A DNA stretch of 64,000 nucleotides from Stenotrophomonas maltophilia D457 (lineage in GTDB: Bacteria > Pseudomonadota > Gammaproteobacteria > Xanthomonadales > Xanthomonadaceae): contig NC_017671.1 of NCBI RefSeq assembly GCF_000284595.1, positions 4,497,001 to 4,561,000 on the forward strand. The letters run 5' to 3'. The notes under the pieces were generated by a model. The model was not told where the DNA came from. It did not search any database and worked only from the letters and a program-made list of their open reading frames with translations. The first letter of the stretch is position 1. Each line of letters begins with the position of its first letter. Shown piece after piece: positions 1 through 8,364 of this stretch. Both the position numbers and the translations under genes were made by a program.

Positions 1-779
1 AAGGCCTGCAGGTGACCACGCCGGCTGCCGCCGCGCAGACCCTGGCCATCCACCAGCAGGCGTTCGACACGCCACAGCTGCGCGATGCGTGGCAGCGCGT
101 GATCGCGATGGTGGTGCAGCCGGGCGTGGACTTCGACCACAGCAGCGTGCATGAGTACAACCCGGACGCCGCCCATGCGCTGGCCGACTTCCTCGAGCGG
201 CAGCCGCGCATCGTGTTCGAAGCGCATTCCACCGACTACCAGCGCGAAAGCGGCCTGCATGCGCTGGTACGCGACCACTTCGCCATCCTCAAGGTCGGCC
301 CGGCGGCCACCTTCGCCTACCGCGAGGCGCTGTTCGCGCTGGCCGCGATCGAGGCCGAACTGCTGCCGGCCGCACAGTGCTCGCACCTACCGCAGGTGCT
401 GGACGAGGTGATGGTGGCGCAGCCGAAGTACTGGCAGTCCTACTACCAGGGCGATGCCGCCGCGCTGCGCCTGCTGCGCCGTTATTCCTTCAGCGACCGC
501 TGCCGCTACTACTGGGGCGAGCCGGCGCTGGTACAGGCGGTGCAGACCCTGTTCGCCAACCTGGAGCAGCATGCGCCGCCGCTGGTGCTGCTCAGCCAGT
601 ACCTGCCGGAGCAGTACCGCGCCGTGCGCGAAGGCAGCCTGGCCAACACCCCCACCGCGCTGGTGCAGCACCGCATCGGCCTGTGCCTGGGTGAGTACGC
701 CCGTGCCTGCAGCGCCAACCAGGCCGGACCCCGCACGCAGAACGCAGGTTCGGCTGCCGGCGTTCCTGCGAACGGCTAA
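1..779 (+). CDS. agaZ: Tagatose-1,6-bisphosphate aldolase, GatZ/KbaZ-type subunit (5' end outside window)
   Basis: The reading frame is open at the left edge, so this is the C-terminal part (about 258 residues) of a protein that is usually about 420 aa. The segment LVRDHFAILKVGPAATFAYR followed by EALFALAAIE is characteristic of the GatZ/KbaZ/AgaZ family. These proteins are the non-catalytic partner or tagatose-6-phosphate kinase-like component that stabilises class II tagatose bisphosphate aldolase in galactitol and N-acetylgalactosamine breakdown. The GTG at 12 is in frame but internal. The gene stops at TAA 777-779, 27 bp before a DeoR-type regulator and a deacetylase, which favours an aga-type amino-sugar locus over galactitol. 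The last 20 or so residues look unconserved. The family is clear; the AgaZ subtype is inferred from the neighbours. Confidence 0.85.
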   Translation, partial: GLQVTTPAAAAQTLAIHQQAFDTPQLRDAWQRVIAMVVQPGVDFDHSSVHEYNPDAAHALADFLERQPRIVFEAHSTDYQRESGLHALVRDHFAILKVGPAATFAYREALFALAAIEAELLPAAQCSHLPQVLDEVMVAQPKYWQSYYQGDAAALRLLRRYSFSDRCRYYWGEPALVQAVQTLFANLEQHAPPLVLLSQYLPEQYRAVREGSLANTPTALVQHRIGLCLGEYARACSANQAGPRTQNAGSAAGVPANG

Positions 780-806
780 TCTCTACCTTTTCCCGCAAAA
801 CCGAGA

Positions 807-1589
807 ATGGCCATGCGCAACACCCGCTCCCGCCGGCAACAGATCCTGCAGCTGCTGATCGAGCACGGCTCGGTGCAGGTGGCCGATCTGGTCGAGCGCT
901 TCGGCGTGTCGGCGGTGACGATCCGTGCCGACCTGACCCACTTCGAATCGCAGGGCCTGGCCAACCGCACCCACGGCGGCGCGACCTTGGTGCGCACGCC
1001 GCCGCAGGAACAGGACATCCATGAGAAGGACGCGCTGAACCTGCCACTGAAGGAATCGATCGGTGCGCGCGCTGCGCGCCTGGTGCAGCCGGGTGACAAC
1101 ATCATCATCGATTCCGGCTCGACCACGATGACGCTGGCGCGCCACCTGCGCGCGCATCGCGACGTGACGGTGATGACCAACGGCCTGAACATCGCCTGGG
1201 AACTGGCCAATGCCGCGGGCATCACCGTGCTGCTGACCGGTGGCCTGCTGCGCCAGCAGTCGCTGTCGCTGCAGGGCAGCCAGGCCGAAGCCAGCCTCAA
1301 CTCGTACAGCTTCGACACCCTGTTCCTGGGCGTGGACGGCCTGGACCTGCAGTTCGGCCTGACTACCCACGACGAGGCCGAAGCCCGCCTCAACCACCGC
1401 ATGGTCGAGCGTGCGCGCCGCATCGTGGTGCTGACCGATGCCTCCAAGTTCGGCCGCGTCAGCCTGCACCGCATCGCCCTGCTGGACCAGATCCACGCCA
1501 TCATCACCGACGCCGGCATCGACGATGCAACCCGCGAAGGGCTGCAGCGGCTGGGCATCGAAGTGATCATCGCCGAGCCCACCGCATGA
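807..1589 (+). CDS. agaR: DeoR-family transcriptional regulator, AgaR-like
   Basis: A 260-aa protein with an N-terminal DeoR winged helix-turn-helix (about residues 8-60, with VADLVERFGVSAVTIRADL) and a C-terminal DeoR sensor domain of the phosphosugar-binding isomerase-like fold (GDNIIIDSGSTTMTLARHL, then LLTGGLLRQQSLSL). DeoR proteins usually repress sugar-phosphate catabolic operons and release DNA on binding a phosphosugar. It lies between the aldolase subunit gene and the deacetylase gene, and its last codons overlap the next start (ATGA at 1586-1589). It therefore probably controls this operon. A second in-frame ATG at 813 is an equally possible start. Orthology to AgaR is inferred from context. 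Confidence 0.88.
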   Translation: MAMRNTRSRRQQILQLLIEHGSVQVADLVERFGVSAVTIRADLTHFESQGLANRTHGGATLVRTPPQEQDIHEKDALNLPLKESIGARAARLVQPGDNIIIDSGSTTMTLARHLRAHRDVTVMTNGLNIAWELANAAGITVLLTGGLLRQQSLSLQGSQAEASLNSYSFDTLFLGVDGLDLQFGLTTHDEAEARLNHRMVERARRIVVLTDASKFGRVSLHRIALLDQIHAIITDAGIDDATREGLQRLGIEVIIAEPTA

Positions 1590-2701
1590 CCGACACCCGC
1601 ACCCTGCATGGCCGCATCCTCACCCCGCTGGGCTGGCGGCGCGGGCACGTCCACTTCGATTCACGCGTGCGCCGGCTGCAGGTGGACGACCACAGCGGCG
1701 CCGACGACCTGCAGCTGCCGGTGATCCTGCCCGGCTTCGTCGACCTGCATGTGCATGGCGCGGCCGGCGTGGACCTGATGCAGGGCGGCGACGTGGCACG
1801 CACCATCGCCCGCACCCATCTGCGCTTCGGCACCACCACGCTGCTGGCGACCACCATGACCGCCGGGCTGGACGAGATCGAGCACGCGCTGCACGGCGTC
1901 GCTGCGGCAATGGCGGCGCCTGATACCGACGCCGCCAGCATCGTCGGCGTGCATCTGGAAGGACCGTTCATCAGCCCGCAGCGGCTGGGCGCACAGCCCA
2001 ATCGTACGATCGAGGCGACGGTGGCAATGGTGCAGCAGCTGCACGCGCTGGCGCCGATCCGGGTGATGACGCTGGCGCCGGAGATCGGCGAGCACACCGC
2101 GTTGATACCCGCGCTTTCGGCGATGGGCATCCGCGTGCAGCTGGGCCACAGCGCCGGCACCTACGAGGAGGGCGTGGCGGCGCTGCAGGCCGGTGCCTCC
2201 GGTTTCACCCATCTGTTCAACGGCATGACCGGCGTTGACCACTATCGCCCGGGCATTGCGGCGGCGGCGCTGGCGCATGCGCAGTACGCCGAGATCATCC
2301 CCGACCTGCAGCACATCCACCCCGGCGTTATCCGGCTGGCCGCGCGCGCGATCCCGCGCCTGTACGCGGTGACCGACGCGACTGCCGCCACCGGCATGCC
2401 CGACGGCGAGTACGCGCTGGGCGAGCAGCGCGTGCACAAGTGCGGCGGCTGCGTGCGCCTGGCGACGGGTTCGCTGGCCGGCAGCGCACTGACCATGGAC
2501 CAGGCGCTGCGCAACCTGGTGCGCGTCGGCCTGGACCTGGCCGACGCCTCGCAGCGGGTTTCCACCTTCCCGGCCGACTATCTGGGCCTGGGCGATCGCG
2601 GCCGCATCGCGCCCGACGCCCGCGCCGACCTGGTGGTGCTGGACGCCGAACTGCGCCTGCAGCAGGTGGTCATTGGTGGGCGCGTGGTCGATCTGACCTG
2701 A
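1586..2701 (+). CDS. agaA: N-acetylglucosamine/galactosamine-6-phosphate deacetylase
   Basis: A 371-aa amidohydrolase-superfamily protein. Recognisable family motifs are the metal-site LPGFVDLHVHG (about residues 49-59), HLEGPFISPQRLGA with the metal-ligand Glu, GHSAGTYEEG, THLFNGMTG and the late VTDATAATGMPDG. NagA/AgaA enzymes remove acetate from GlcNAc-6-P or GalNAc-6-P in the cytoplasm. The gene overlaps agaR by 4 bp, so the two are translationally coupled. Gene context (tagatose bisphosphate aldolase subunit, DeoR regulator) favours GalNAc-6-P as substrate, but NagA and AgaA cannot be separated from motifs alone. Length is typical for the family. Confidence 0.9.
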   Translation: MTDTRTLHGRILTPLGWRRGHVHFDSRVRRLQVDDHSGADDLQLPVILPGFVDLHVHGAAGVDLMQGGDVARTIARTHLRFGTTTLLATTMTAGLDEIEHALHGVAAAMAAPDTDAASIVGVHLEGPFISPQRLGAQPNRTIEATVAMVQQLHALAPIRVMTLAPEIGEHTALIPALSAMGIRVQLGHSAGTYEEGVAALQAGASGFTHLFNGMTGVDHYRPGIAAAALAHAQYAEIIPDLQHIHPGVIRLAARAIPRLYAVTDATAATGMPDGEYALGEQRVHKCGGCVRLATGSLAGSALTMDQALRNLVRVGLDLADASQRVSTFPADYLGLGDRGRIAPDARADLVVLDAELRLQQVVIGGRVVDLT

Positions 2702-2738
2702 CGCAAGCGATGCGGCCCGGATGCCGCGCGGGCTCCCT

Positions 2739-2832
2739 GTAGAGCCGAGCCATGCTCGGCTCACCGCGCGAAGCGCGGCATGGGGAACCTCGATATCGGA
2801 ACGGAAAGCAGCCGAGCATGGCTCGGCTCTAC
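2739..2832. repeat. GTAG-headed palindrome pair (SMAG-like REP)
   Basis: Two inverted hairpins face each other. The left begins GTAGAGCCGAGCCATGCTCG and the right ends with the complementary arm and CTAC, with about 50 bp between. This is the dimeric layout of S. maltophilia GTAG repeats. It sits between the deacetylase gene and the permease gene and could fold in the transcript. Confidence 0.85.
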
Positions 2833-2893
2833 AGAATGCACTCTGCGACGAACCTCCGCCGGGCCTGGCCCGGCGCTACCACAGGAACTGCCG

Positions 2894-4672
2894 ATGACTG
2901 CAAGCACCGCCCCGCGCTGGCCCGTACGCTACCTGCTCTTCATCGGCGGCCTCGGCGGCCTGCTGTACGGCATCGACATCGGCATCATCGCCGGTGCCCT
3001 GCCCTACCTGGAGGCAACGGCCAGCCACGCCTGGCAGCTCAGCAGCCAGCAACTCGGCTTCGTGGTGGCGGCGGTACTGCTGGGCAGCGTGCTGTCCTCG
3101 CTGTTCGCCGGAATGGTCGCCGACCTGATCGGTCGCCGCGGTGCGATGCTGCTGGCCGGCCTGCTGTTCACCGCGTCGATTCCGATCATGGCGCTGGCCT
3201 CGGGCTACACGCCGCTGCTGCTCGGGCGGCTGCTGCAGGGCATCAGTGGCGGCCTGATCGGCGTGGTGATTCCGCTGTACCTGGCCGAAGTGCTCAGCCC
3301 CGAGCGGCGTGGACGCGGTGCGGCGATGTTCCAGCTGCTGCTGACCATCGGCCTGGTGTTGGCGGCACTGATCGGGCTGTACCACGCACATGCGGTGGAT
3401 GCCGCCGCCGAAGCCGTGCGCTCGCTGCCGCTGGCGCAGCAGGCGCAGGAACTGTTCACGGTGAAGGACCAGGCCTGGCGCACCATCTTCTGGAGCTGCC
3501 TGGCGCCAGGCCTGCTGTTCTGTGCCGGCATCTTCTGGCTGTCCGAATCGCCGCGCTGGCTGGTGCGCCGCGGCCGCGTCGATGATGCCCGCCGCAGCCT
3601 GCAGCGGGTGTTGCCTGCTGCCGACGTGGAACCCACCCTTGCACAGATCCAGGCGCCGGAATCGAGCAGCAGCGACGGCAAGCGCGACCCACTGCTCAGC
3701 CGCCGCTACGTGGTGCCGTTCGTGCTGGCCTGCGTGGTGCTGGCCTGCACCCAGGCCACCGGCATCAATTCGGTGCTGGCGTACGCGGTGAACATCCTCA
3801 ATCAGGCCGGCCTGTCCGGCTCGGTGGCCAACGGTGCCGACGTGGCGATCAAGCTGCTCAACGCGGTGATGACCGTGGTCGCGCTGCTGCTGGTCGACCG
3901 CAAGGGCCGCAAGTTCCTGCTGATGCTCGGCAGCGGCGGCATCTGCGTGGCCCTGCTGGCTGCCGCCACGCTGTTCTTCCAGGCCGAGCGTGGCCGCGCC
4001 GACGTGCAGCCGCAACTGCAGGCGGCGGTCAGCGGCGACGGCCTGCGGCTGGTGCTGGACGACGCACAGTGGCAGCGCCTGGGCGGTGGCATAAACAGCG
4101 AAGGCCGGCCGATGCAGCTGACCGTGTCGTACGCCTACGGTGACTTCACCAATGTGCGCGCCCTGCGCAGCGACAGCCTGACCGACCGCGAGCTGCGCAT
4201 CGAGCGTGCCGGGACCGTGCAGCCGGACAGTGTGATCGGCGCGTTCTTCCGCAAGCTGCATCTGAACCCGTTCGCCGACCCGGCCAAGGCCGCACAGGCA
4301 CCGCTGCGCATCGAGCAGGCCCGCATCGGCCCGGTGCCGCCGCCGGCGCATGGCTGGGCGGTAGCCGCCTGCATCCTGGTATTCGTCGCGTTCTTCGCGG
4401 TCGGCCCCGGCGTCTGCGTGTGGCTGGCACTGTCGGAACTGATGCCCAATCGCATCCGCTCCAACGGCATGAGCATCGCCCTGCTAATCAACCAGTTCGT
4501 GTCGACCACCATCGCGGCGATCTTCCTGCCCACGGTGGGCCACTACGGCTACGCCAGCATGTTCCTGTTCTGGGCGGCGTGCACGTTCGTGTTCTTCCTG
4601 GTAGCCGCGTTCTGGCTGCCGGAGACCAAGGGCAAGTCACTGGAGGAGATCGAGGCAAGGTTCGCACGGTAG
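2894..4672 (+). CDS. MFS sugar transporter (sugar porter family) with an extra hydrophilic insert
   Basis: A 592-aa inner-membrane transporter. Sugar-porter signatures are present: GGLLYGIDIGIIAGALPYL in TM1, DLIGRRGAM between TM2 and TM3, GRLLQGISGGLIGVVIPLYL, SPRWLVRRG, QATGINSVLAYA, DRKGRKFLL and the C-terminal LPETKGKSLEEIE. Typical members are about 460-490 aa. The excess is a roughly 115-residue hydrophilic stretch (about residues 370-480) between two late membrane segments, plus a smaller insert near residues 165-190. The ATG at 2894 follows CAGGAACTGCCG and begins just before TM1; an in-frame start at 2780 would run through the repeat and is unlikely. Its position downstream of agaR-agaA suggests uptake of the amino sugar. 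The stop codon is the TAG of a GTAG repeat. Confidence 0.88.
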   Translation: MTASTAPRWPVRYLLFIGGLGGLLYGIDIGIIAGALPYLEATASHAWQLSSQQLGFVVAAVLLGSVLSSLFAGMVADLIGRRGAMLLAGLLFTASIPIMALASGYTPLLLGRLLQGISGGLIGVVIPLYLAEVLSPERRGRGAAMFQLLLTIGLVLAALIGLYHAHAVDAAAEAVRSLPLAQQAQELFTVKDQAWRTIFWSCLAPGLLFCAGIFWLSESPRWLVRRGRVDDARRSLQRVLPAADVEPTLAQIQAPESSSSDGKRDPLLSRRYVVPFVLACVVLACTQATGINSVLAYAVNILNQAGLSGSVANGADVAIKLLNAVMTVVALLLVDRKGRKFLLMLGSGGICVALLAAATLFFQAERGRADVQPQLQAAVSGDGLRLVLDDAQWQRLGGGINSEGRPMQLTVSYAYGDFTNVRALRSDSLTDRELRIERAGTVQPDSVIGAFFRKLHLNPFADPAKAAQAPLRIEQARIGPVPPPAHGWAVAACILVFVAFFAVGPGVCVWLALSELMPNRIRSNGMSIALLINQFVSTTIAAIFLPTVGHYGYASMFLFWAACTFVFFLVAAFWLPETKGKSLEEIEARFAR

Positions 4673-4692
4673 CGGTCGACCTTGGTCGACCT
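4669..4692. repeat. Single GTAG hairpin fused to the permease stop codon
   Basis: GTAG followed by the hairpin GGTCGACCTTGGTCGACC. The TAG at 4670-4672 is the stop codon of the MFS gene, so the repeat forms the end of that reading frame. Confidence 0.7.
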
Positions 4693-4724
4693 CCGCGCGT
4701 AGCGCGGTGGTGTTGGCGCGCCCG

Positions 4725-5195
4725 TCACTGACCGGTGATGTGCCTGGCCAGCGCCTGCGCCTCGGCAATGCTCGGCAGCCCGCTCAGCATCATCGATTCC
4801 CCGAAGGGGCCTTTCACCGTCGCCACCATCAGCACGCGGCCGTCCACGCTGATCGCCGCGCGCTGGCCCACCAGGGCCGAGGTGCCATCGTGGATGCGCT
4901 GATGCGCTTCTGGCCGATAGCGGATCTGCAGGCCTGGCTGCTTGGCATCGTCCAGCACGTAGCGCACATCGGCGATGTCCACACTGCCGGCAATCGGCGG
5001 CTCGCGCAGGGCCAGGGTTTCACCTTGCCAGTGCGCCGGAGTGCCGTTGCCAGCCGCATCGACCGCGCTCAGGCGCACGTCCACGCCGGCGCGCGGCGCA
5101 TGATCCTTGCCTGCCAGCGCACCGGGCGTGGCACCCGGCATGCATCCGGCCAGCACCAGCGCCGCGCCCAGCAGGAGCGGACGCGCGCCCCTCAT
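4725..5195 (-). CDS. Lipoprotein with SecD P1-head-like domain
   Basis: A 156-aa predicted lipoprotein. MRGARPLLLGAALVLAGC ends in a lipobox (LAGC, Cys18), so the mature protein is lipid-anchored. The C-terminal half (AAISVDGRVLMVATVKGPFG, then MMLSGLPSIAEAQALARHI) resembles the P1-head subdomain of SecDF, a periplasmic module of the Sec machinery. Such small stand-alone proteins are sometimes annotated as SecD, but there are no membrane segments here and a role in secretion is unproven. The start at 5195 overlaps the stop of the HdeD-family gene (ATGA), so the two form a two-gene operon. Confidence 0.75.
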   Translation of the reverse strand: MRGARPLLLGAALVLAGCMPGATPGALAGKDHAPRAGVDVRLSAVDAAGNGTPAHWQGETLALREPPIAGSVDIADVRYVLDDAKQPGLQIRYRPEAHQRIHDGTSALVGQRAAISVDGRVLMVATVKGPFGESMMLSGLPSIAEAQALARHITGQ

Positions 5196-5749
5196 TTCAG
5201 CTTCCGCAGCTTGAACGCCACCAGCACCTGCAGCAGCCCGTACAGCAGGCTGCCAATGCCGATCCACAGCGTGGTCACCGCCACGCCTGCGTATGGATTG
5301 GCCGCGAACAGCAGCCCCAGCACCACCGCCAGCACGCCACTGAGGATCAGCAGCCACTCGCCCTGGATCTGCTTGCGCACGCGGATCGCGAAGACGATGC
5401 GATAGATGCCGGCTACCAGCAGCCACGCCGCCAGGAACAGCACCAGCACGCTGGCGGTGGCCAGCGGGTTGATCACCGCCAGGATGCCGAAGCCCAGCGA
5501 AGCGATGGCATACAGCGCCAGCCAGCCGCGCGAGGCGCCGCTGCCACCACTGATCAGTGCGAACAGGCTGATGACACCTTCGATGATGGCCATCACGCCC
5601 AGCGTCCAGGCCAATGCCATGGCTGCGGACAGCGGCCAACCGATGGCGATGATGCCGAAGCCGAGCGCGACCAGGCCATACAGCAGCAGGATCCACCAGC
5701 TGCGGCCAACCGCTGACAACAAGGGAGACAAGGGGGAATTCATGGTCAC
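5192..5749 (-). CDS. HdeD family membrane protein (DUF308)
   Basis: A 185-aa protein with about six hydrophobic helices in three pairs, starting WWILLLYGLVALGFGIIAIG. The repeated pattern of a helix, a short loop rich in Gly and Pro, and a second helix is that of the HdeD/DUF308 family. Escherichia coli HdeD is an acid-stress membrane protein; the biochemical role is unknown. It overlaps the downstream lipoprotein gene by 4 bp. It is transcribed away from comF, with about 50 bp between them. Confidence 0.85.
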   Translation of the reverse strand: MTMNSPLSPLLSAVGRSWWILLLYGLVALGFGIIAIGWPLSAAMALAWTLGVMAIIEGVISLFALISGGSGASRGWLALYAIASLGFGILAVINPLATASVLVLFLAAWLLVAGIYRIVFAIRVRKQIQGEWLLILSGVLAVVLGLLFAANPYAGVAVTTLWIGIGSLLYGLLQVLVAFKLRKLK

Positions 5750-5801
5750 TCCTTCGATCCGGAACCGGGTTCATCCTAGCCCGTGGCGATGAAGGGAGCG
5801 A

Positions 5802-6497
5802 TCACGGCACCCGCGCGCACACCCATACCCGCACCTCTCTGGCGCCCACGCAGCGCAGGGTTTCGGCGATTTCCATCACCGTGCTGCCGGTGGTCATCAC
5901 GTCGTCGACCACGGTCAGATGCGTGGGCACCGGCCCGTGGACATCGAACGCATCGAACAGGTTTTCCCTGCGCTGTTCGGCCGTGCGTTCGGACTGCGGT
6001 GCGGTGTGCCGCCGCCGGTACAGCCCCTGCCAGACCGGCAACGGCAGCAGCCGGCAGAGCTCGGCAGCCTGGTTGTAGCCGCGCTGGCGCAGGCGCCGGC
6101 GGTGCAGCGGCACCGGCACCAGCGGCGGGCAGGACCAGGGCGGTGGTGCGCGCTGCATCAACTGCGCCAGCAGGCGACCGGCCGCCAGGTCCTGATGGAA
6201 CTTGTAGCGCAGCAGCAGCTGGTCCACCGGCGGCAGGTACAGCAGGCTGGCGTGGGTGGCCGTCTGCGGTGGTGCTTCCTCGCGGCAGCTGCCGCAGACG
6301 ATCAGGCCCTCATCCGGCAACGGCAGTGCACACCGCAGGCAGGCGCGACCGGCCCAGGGCAGTCCGGCGAGGCAGGCGCGGCACAGATCGAGATCATCAT
6401 GGCCCGGATCGCCGCAGACCAGGCAGCGCAGTGGCAGCAGGACACCCAGCAGTGCGCGGGAGACACGGGTTGCCGAATGCAGGAGATCAATACGCAT
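5802..6497 (-). CDS. comF: ComF family phosphoribosyltransferase-like protein
   Basis: A 231-aa protein starting MRIDLLHSAT. Two Cys4 zinc-ribbon-like clusters lie at the N-terminus (Cys25, 28, 39, 42 and Cys53, 56, 68, 71), followed by a phosphoribosyltransferase fold. The latter contains the basic LHRRRLRQRGYNQAAEL segment and the PRPP-binding loop VVDDVMTTGST near residues 200-210. ComF (GntX in enterobacteria) helps imported single-stranded DNA in naturally competent species or use of DNA as nutrient. No catalysed reaction is established. A start 36 bp upstream is also possible. Confidence 0.9.
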   Translation of the reverse strand: MRIDLLHSATRVSRALLGVLLPLRCLVCGDPGHDDLDLCRACLAGLPWAGRACLRCALPLPDEGLIVCGSCREEAPPQTATHASLLYLPPVDQLLLRYKFHQDLAAGRLLAQLMQRAPPPWSCPPLVPVPLHRRRLRQRGYNQAAELCRLLPLPVWQGLYRRRHTAPQSERTAEQRRENLFDAFDVHGPVPTHLTVVDDVMTTGSTVMEIAETLRCVGAREVRVWVCARVP

Positions 6498-6590
6498 TGC
6501 CCATGCTTCATCGCGCTGCCCATGTGCGGCCATCGGCGAAGCACCGATCGCAGTGTCGGGACTGCCCGCAACTGCAGAGGGTGCTGCCGA

Positions 6591-7931
6591 TCAGGAAAGG
6601 CGTCCGCCCTGCCCAGGCCCGGTTGATGCAACGGCCGACGCCGTCAACACCTCCGCCAACCCACGATAGATCGGCACCCGGCATACCAGACCGGACACGC
6701 CCCGCGCGATCAGCACCGTGGCCAGGATCGGCAGGAGCAGATCGCCGCTGTCGGTCAGCTCCAGCGAGATCACCGCCGAGGTCAGCGGTGCCTGGGTGAC
6801 GCCGGTCAGGTAGGCGCACATGCCCAGCAGCACGAACGCGCGCGGATCCACGCCCGGCATCAGCACCGCCAGGTTGTGGCCCAGCCCCGCGCCGACCGCC
6901 AACGCGGGCGAGAACAGGCCGCCGGGTATGCCGGCCACGTACGATGCCAGGTTGGCCAGCAGCTTCATCAACCCGAACTCGTGGCCGACCAACGCCTGCC
7001 CCTGCACCAGGCTGCGCGCCTGTTCGTAGCCGGTGCCGAACGCGCCGTCGCCGAACGTCAAAGCCAGTGCCACCACCGCCAGGCCGCAGCCTGCGGCCAG
7101 CAGCACCGGATGCCGCTGGCGCAGCTGGCCCAGCCAACGCGGGCGGCCCGCCGCACTGGCCAGCACCGCGCGCGCGAACAGGCCGCCCAGCAACCCGGCC
7201 ACCACGCCGCACAGCAGGATCGCCAGCCAGCCCTGCCCCAGCGGCAACCGCGCGCTCACATGGCCGAAGTAGGTGTAGTTGCCGAGCAGGCCCAGCGACA
7301 CCACGCCACCGACGATCACCGCCGTCAGCAGGGTGCCGGAGAAGCGATGCTCGAAACGGCCGCTGAGCTCCTCGATGGCGAATACGATGCCGGCCAGCGG
7401 CGTGTTGAACGCCGCGGCAATGCCCGCTGCACCGCCGGCCAGCAGGAAGTGCGAGAGCTCGCGAGGATCCTTGAAGCCGAACCAGCGGCCGAACAGGTAC
7501 ATCAGGCTGGCACCCACATGCACCGTGGGACCTTCGCGTCCGACGGACGCGCCGCCGAGCAGCGACAACGAGGTCAGCAGCAGCTTGCCGGCCGAGACCG
7601 CAGGCGAAAGATTGGTCTTCCGGAATGGCTCATCGGGCTTGTCCAACGCAGCGATGACCTGCGGAATGCCGCTGCCCCGCGTGGGCTTCAGCACGCCACT
7701 GGTCAACCAGGCCAGCAGCGCGAAGATGCCCGGCGTGAGCAGCAGGGCCCACCACGGCGAGTGCGCGGTGATGCGCTGGAACAGATGGAAGGCCGCGTCG
7801 CTGGCCTTGGCGAACAGGATGGCCACCAGCGCTACGGCCACAGCGCCGCCCCAGAGCGCGGCGCGGCGGCGCCAGGCCTCGCTGAGAACCAGCGCGGTGA
7901 TGCGGCCGCGGAGGCGATGGAGATCGGTCAT
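6591..7931 (-). CDS. ClC-family chloride channel / Cl-/H+ antiporter
   Basis: A 446-aa polytopic membrane protein of the ClC superfamily. The three selectivity-filter signatures are GSGIPQ (residues 86-91), GREGP (131-135, with the gating Glu133) and GIPGGLFSPAL. The stretch FNTPLAGIVFAIEEL carries the internal acidic pair Glu186-Glu187 where proton-coupled ClC antiporters have their proton glutamate. This makes a Cl-/H+ exchanger more likely than a passive channel. Length is typical. There is no obvious operon partner; comF lies about 90 bp downstream on the same strand. Confidence 0.9.
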   Translation of the reverse strand: MTDLHRLRGRITALVLSEAWRRRAALWGGAVAVALVAILFAKASDAAFHLFQRITAHSPWWALLLTPGIFALLAWLTSGVLKPTRGSGIPQVIAALDKPDEPFRKTNLSPAVSAGKLLLTSLSLLGGASVGREGPTVHVGASLMYLFGRWFGFKDPRELSHFLLAGGAAGIAAAFNTPLAGIVFAIEELSGRFEHRFSGTLLTAVIVGGVVSLGLLGNYTYFGHVSARLPLGQGWLAILLCGVVAGLLGGLFARAVLASAAGRPRWLGQLRQRHPVLLAAGCGLAVVALALTFGDGAFGTGYEQARSLVQGQALVGHEFGLMKLLANLASYVAGIPGGLFSPALAVGAGLGHNLAVLMPGVDPRAFVLLGMCAYLTGVTQAPLTSAVISLELTDSGDLLLPILATVLIARGVSGLVCRVPIYRGLAEVLTASAVASTGPGQGGRLS

Positions 7932-8054
7932 GGGGCACAGTCTGCGCGCCAGCGCTTGCGTTGGGCAGCGGTTATTGTGGCTGCAGGCCTTGCAGGATGC
8001 GGTGAAACGCGCGAGTGCGGGTGCTCGCCGATAGCACCTGCCCTGTGCAGCTAC

Positions 8055-8255
8055 CTATGCCTGCAGGCGCTCCCGCCACCGGCGCTTCTCCACCGCACGC
8101 ACGTTGGGCTGGGGCCGCAGGTAGACGTGGTAGCCGACGAGGCGGAAATCTGCGGGTCGCTCCAGTTCACGCTCGCTGGCATGCACCAGCGTCTCATCCA
8201 GATCGAGTATCAGCAGCTTTCCGCCCTGCGGCATCGTGTCCGGTTCCATGCGCAT
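8055..8255 (-). pseudogene. Truncated HAD phosphatase (NIF/FCP1 type), N-terminal remnant
   Basis: A 66-residue reading frame begins with the HAD motif I LLILDLDETLVHASE and continues VGYHVYLRP, as in NLI-interacting-factor-like HAD phosphatases of about 180-200 aa. It then runs into an unrelated basic tail (VRAVEKRRWRERLQA) and stops. HAD motifs II-IV, including the catalytic Lys and second Asp pair, are absent, so it should be inactive. No continuation of the family was recognised in the following 120 bp. It lies downstream of a DUF3658-like gene, separated by about 110 bp. Confidence 0.65.
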
Positions 8256-8364
8256 CCTTCTTTCATTGCCTCAGCTGCCGCCATCTTCTGGATGGACTTC
8301 AGCATGTGTCCTTCCAGCAGGTAGATGTAAGCACAGTTCCAGCCAGGTCCTGGTGGGCGCAAGC

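Noticed and set aside
2850..2890. Hairpin GCCGGGCCTGGCCCGGC before the MFS gene as a terminator
   Set aside because: No T run follows and it sits just upstream of the ribosome site. More likely a minor repeat-derived structure.
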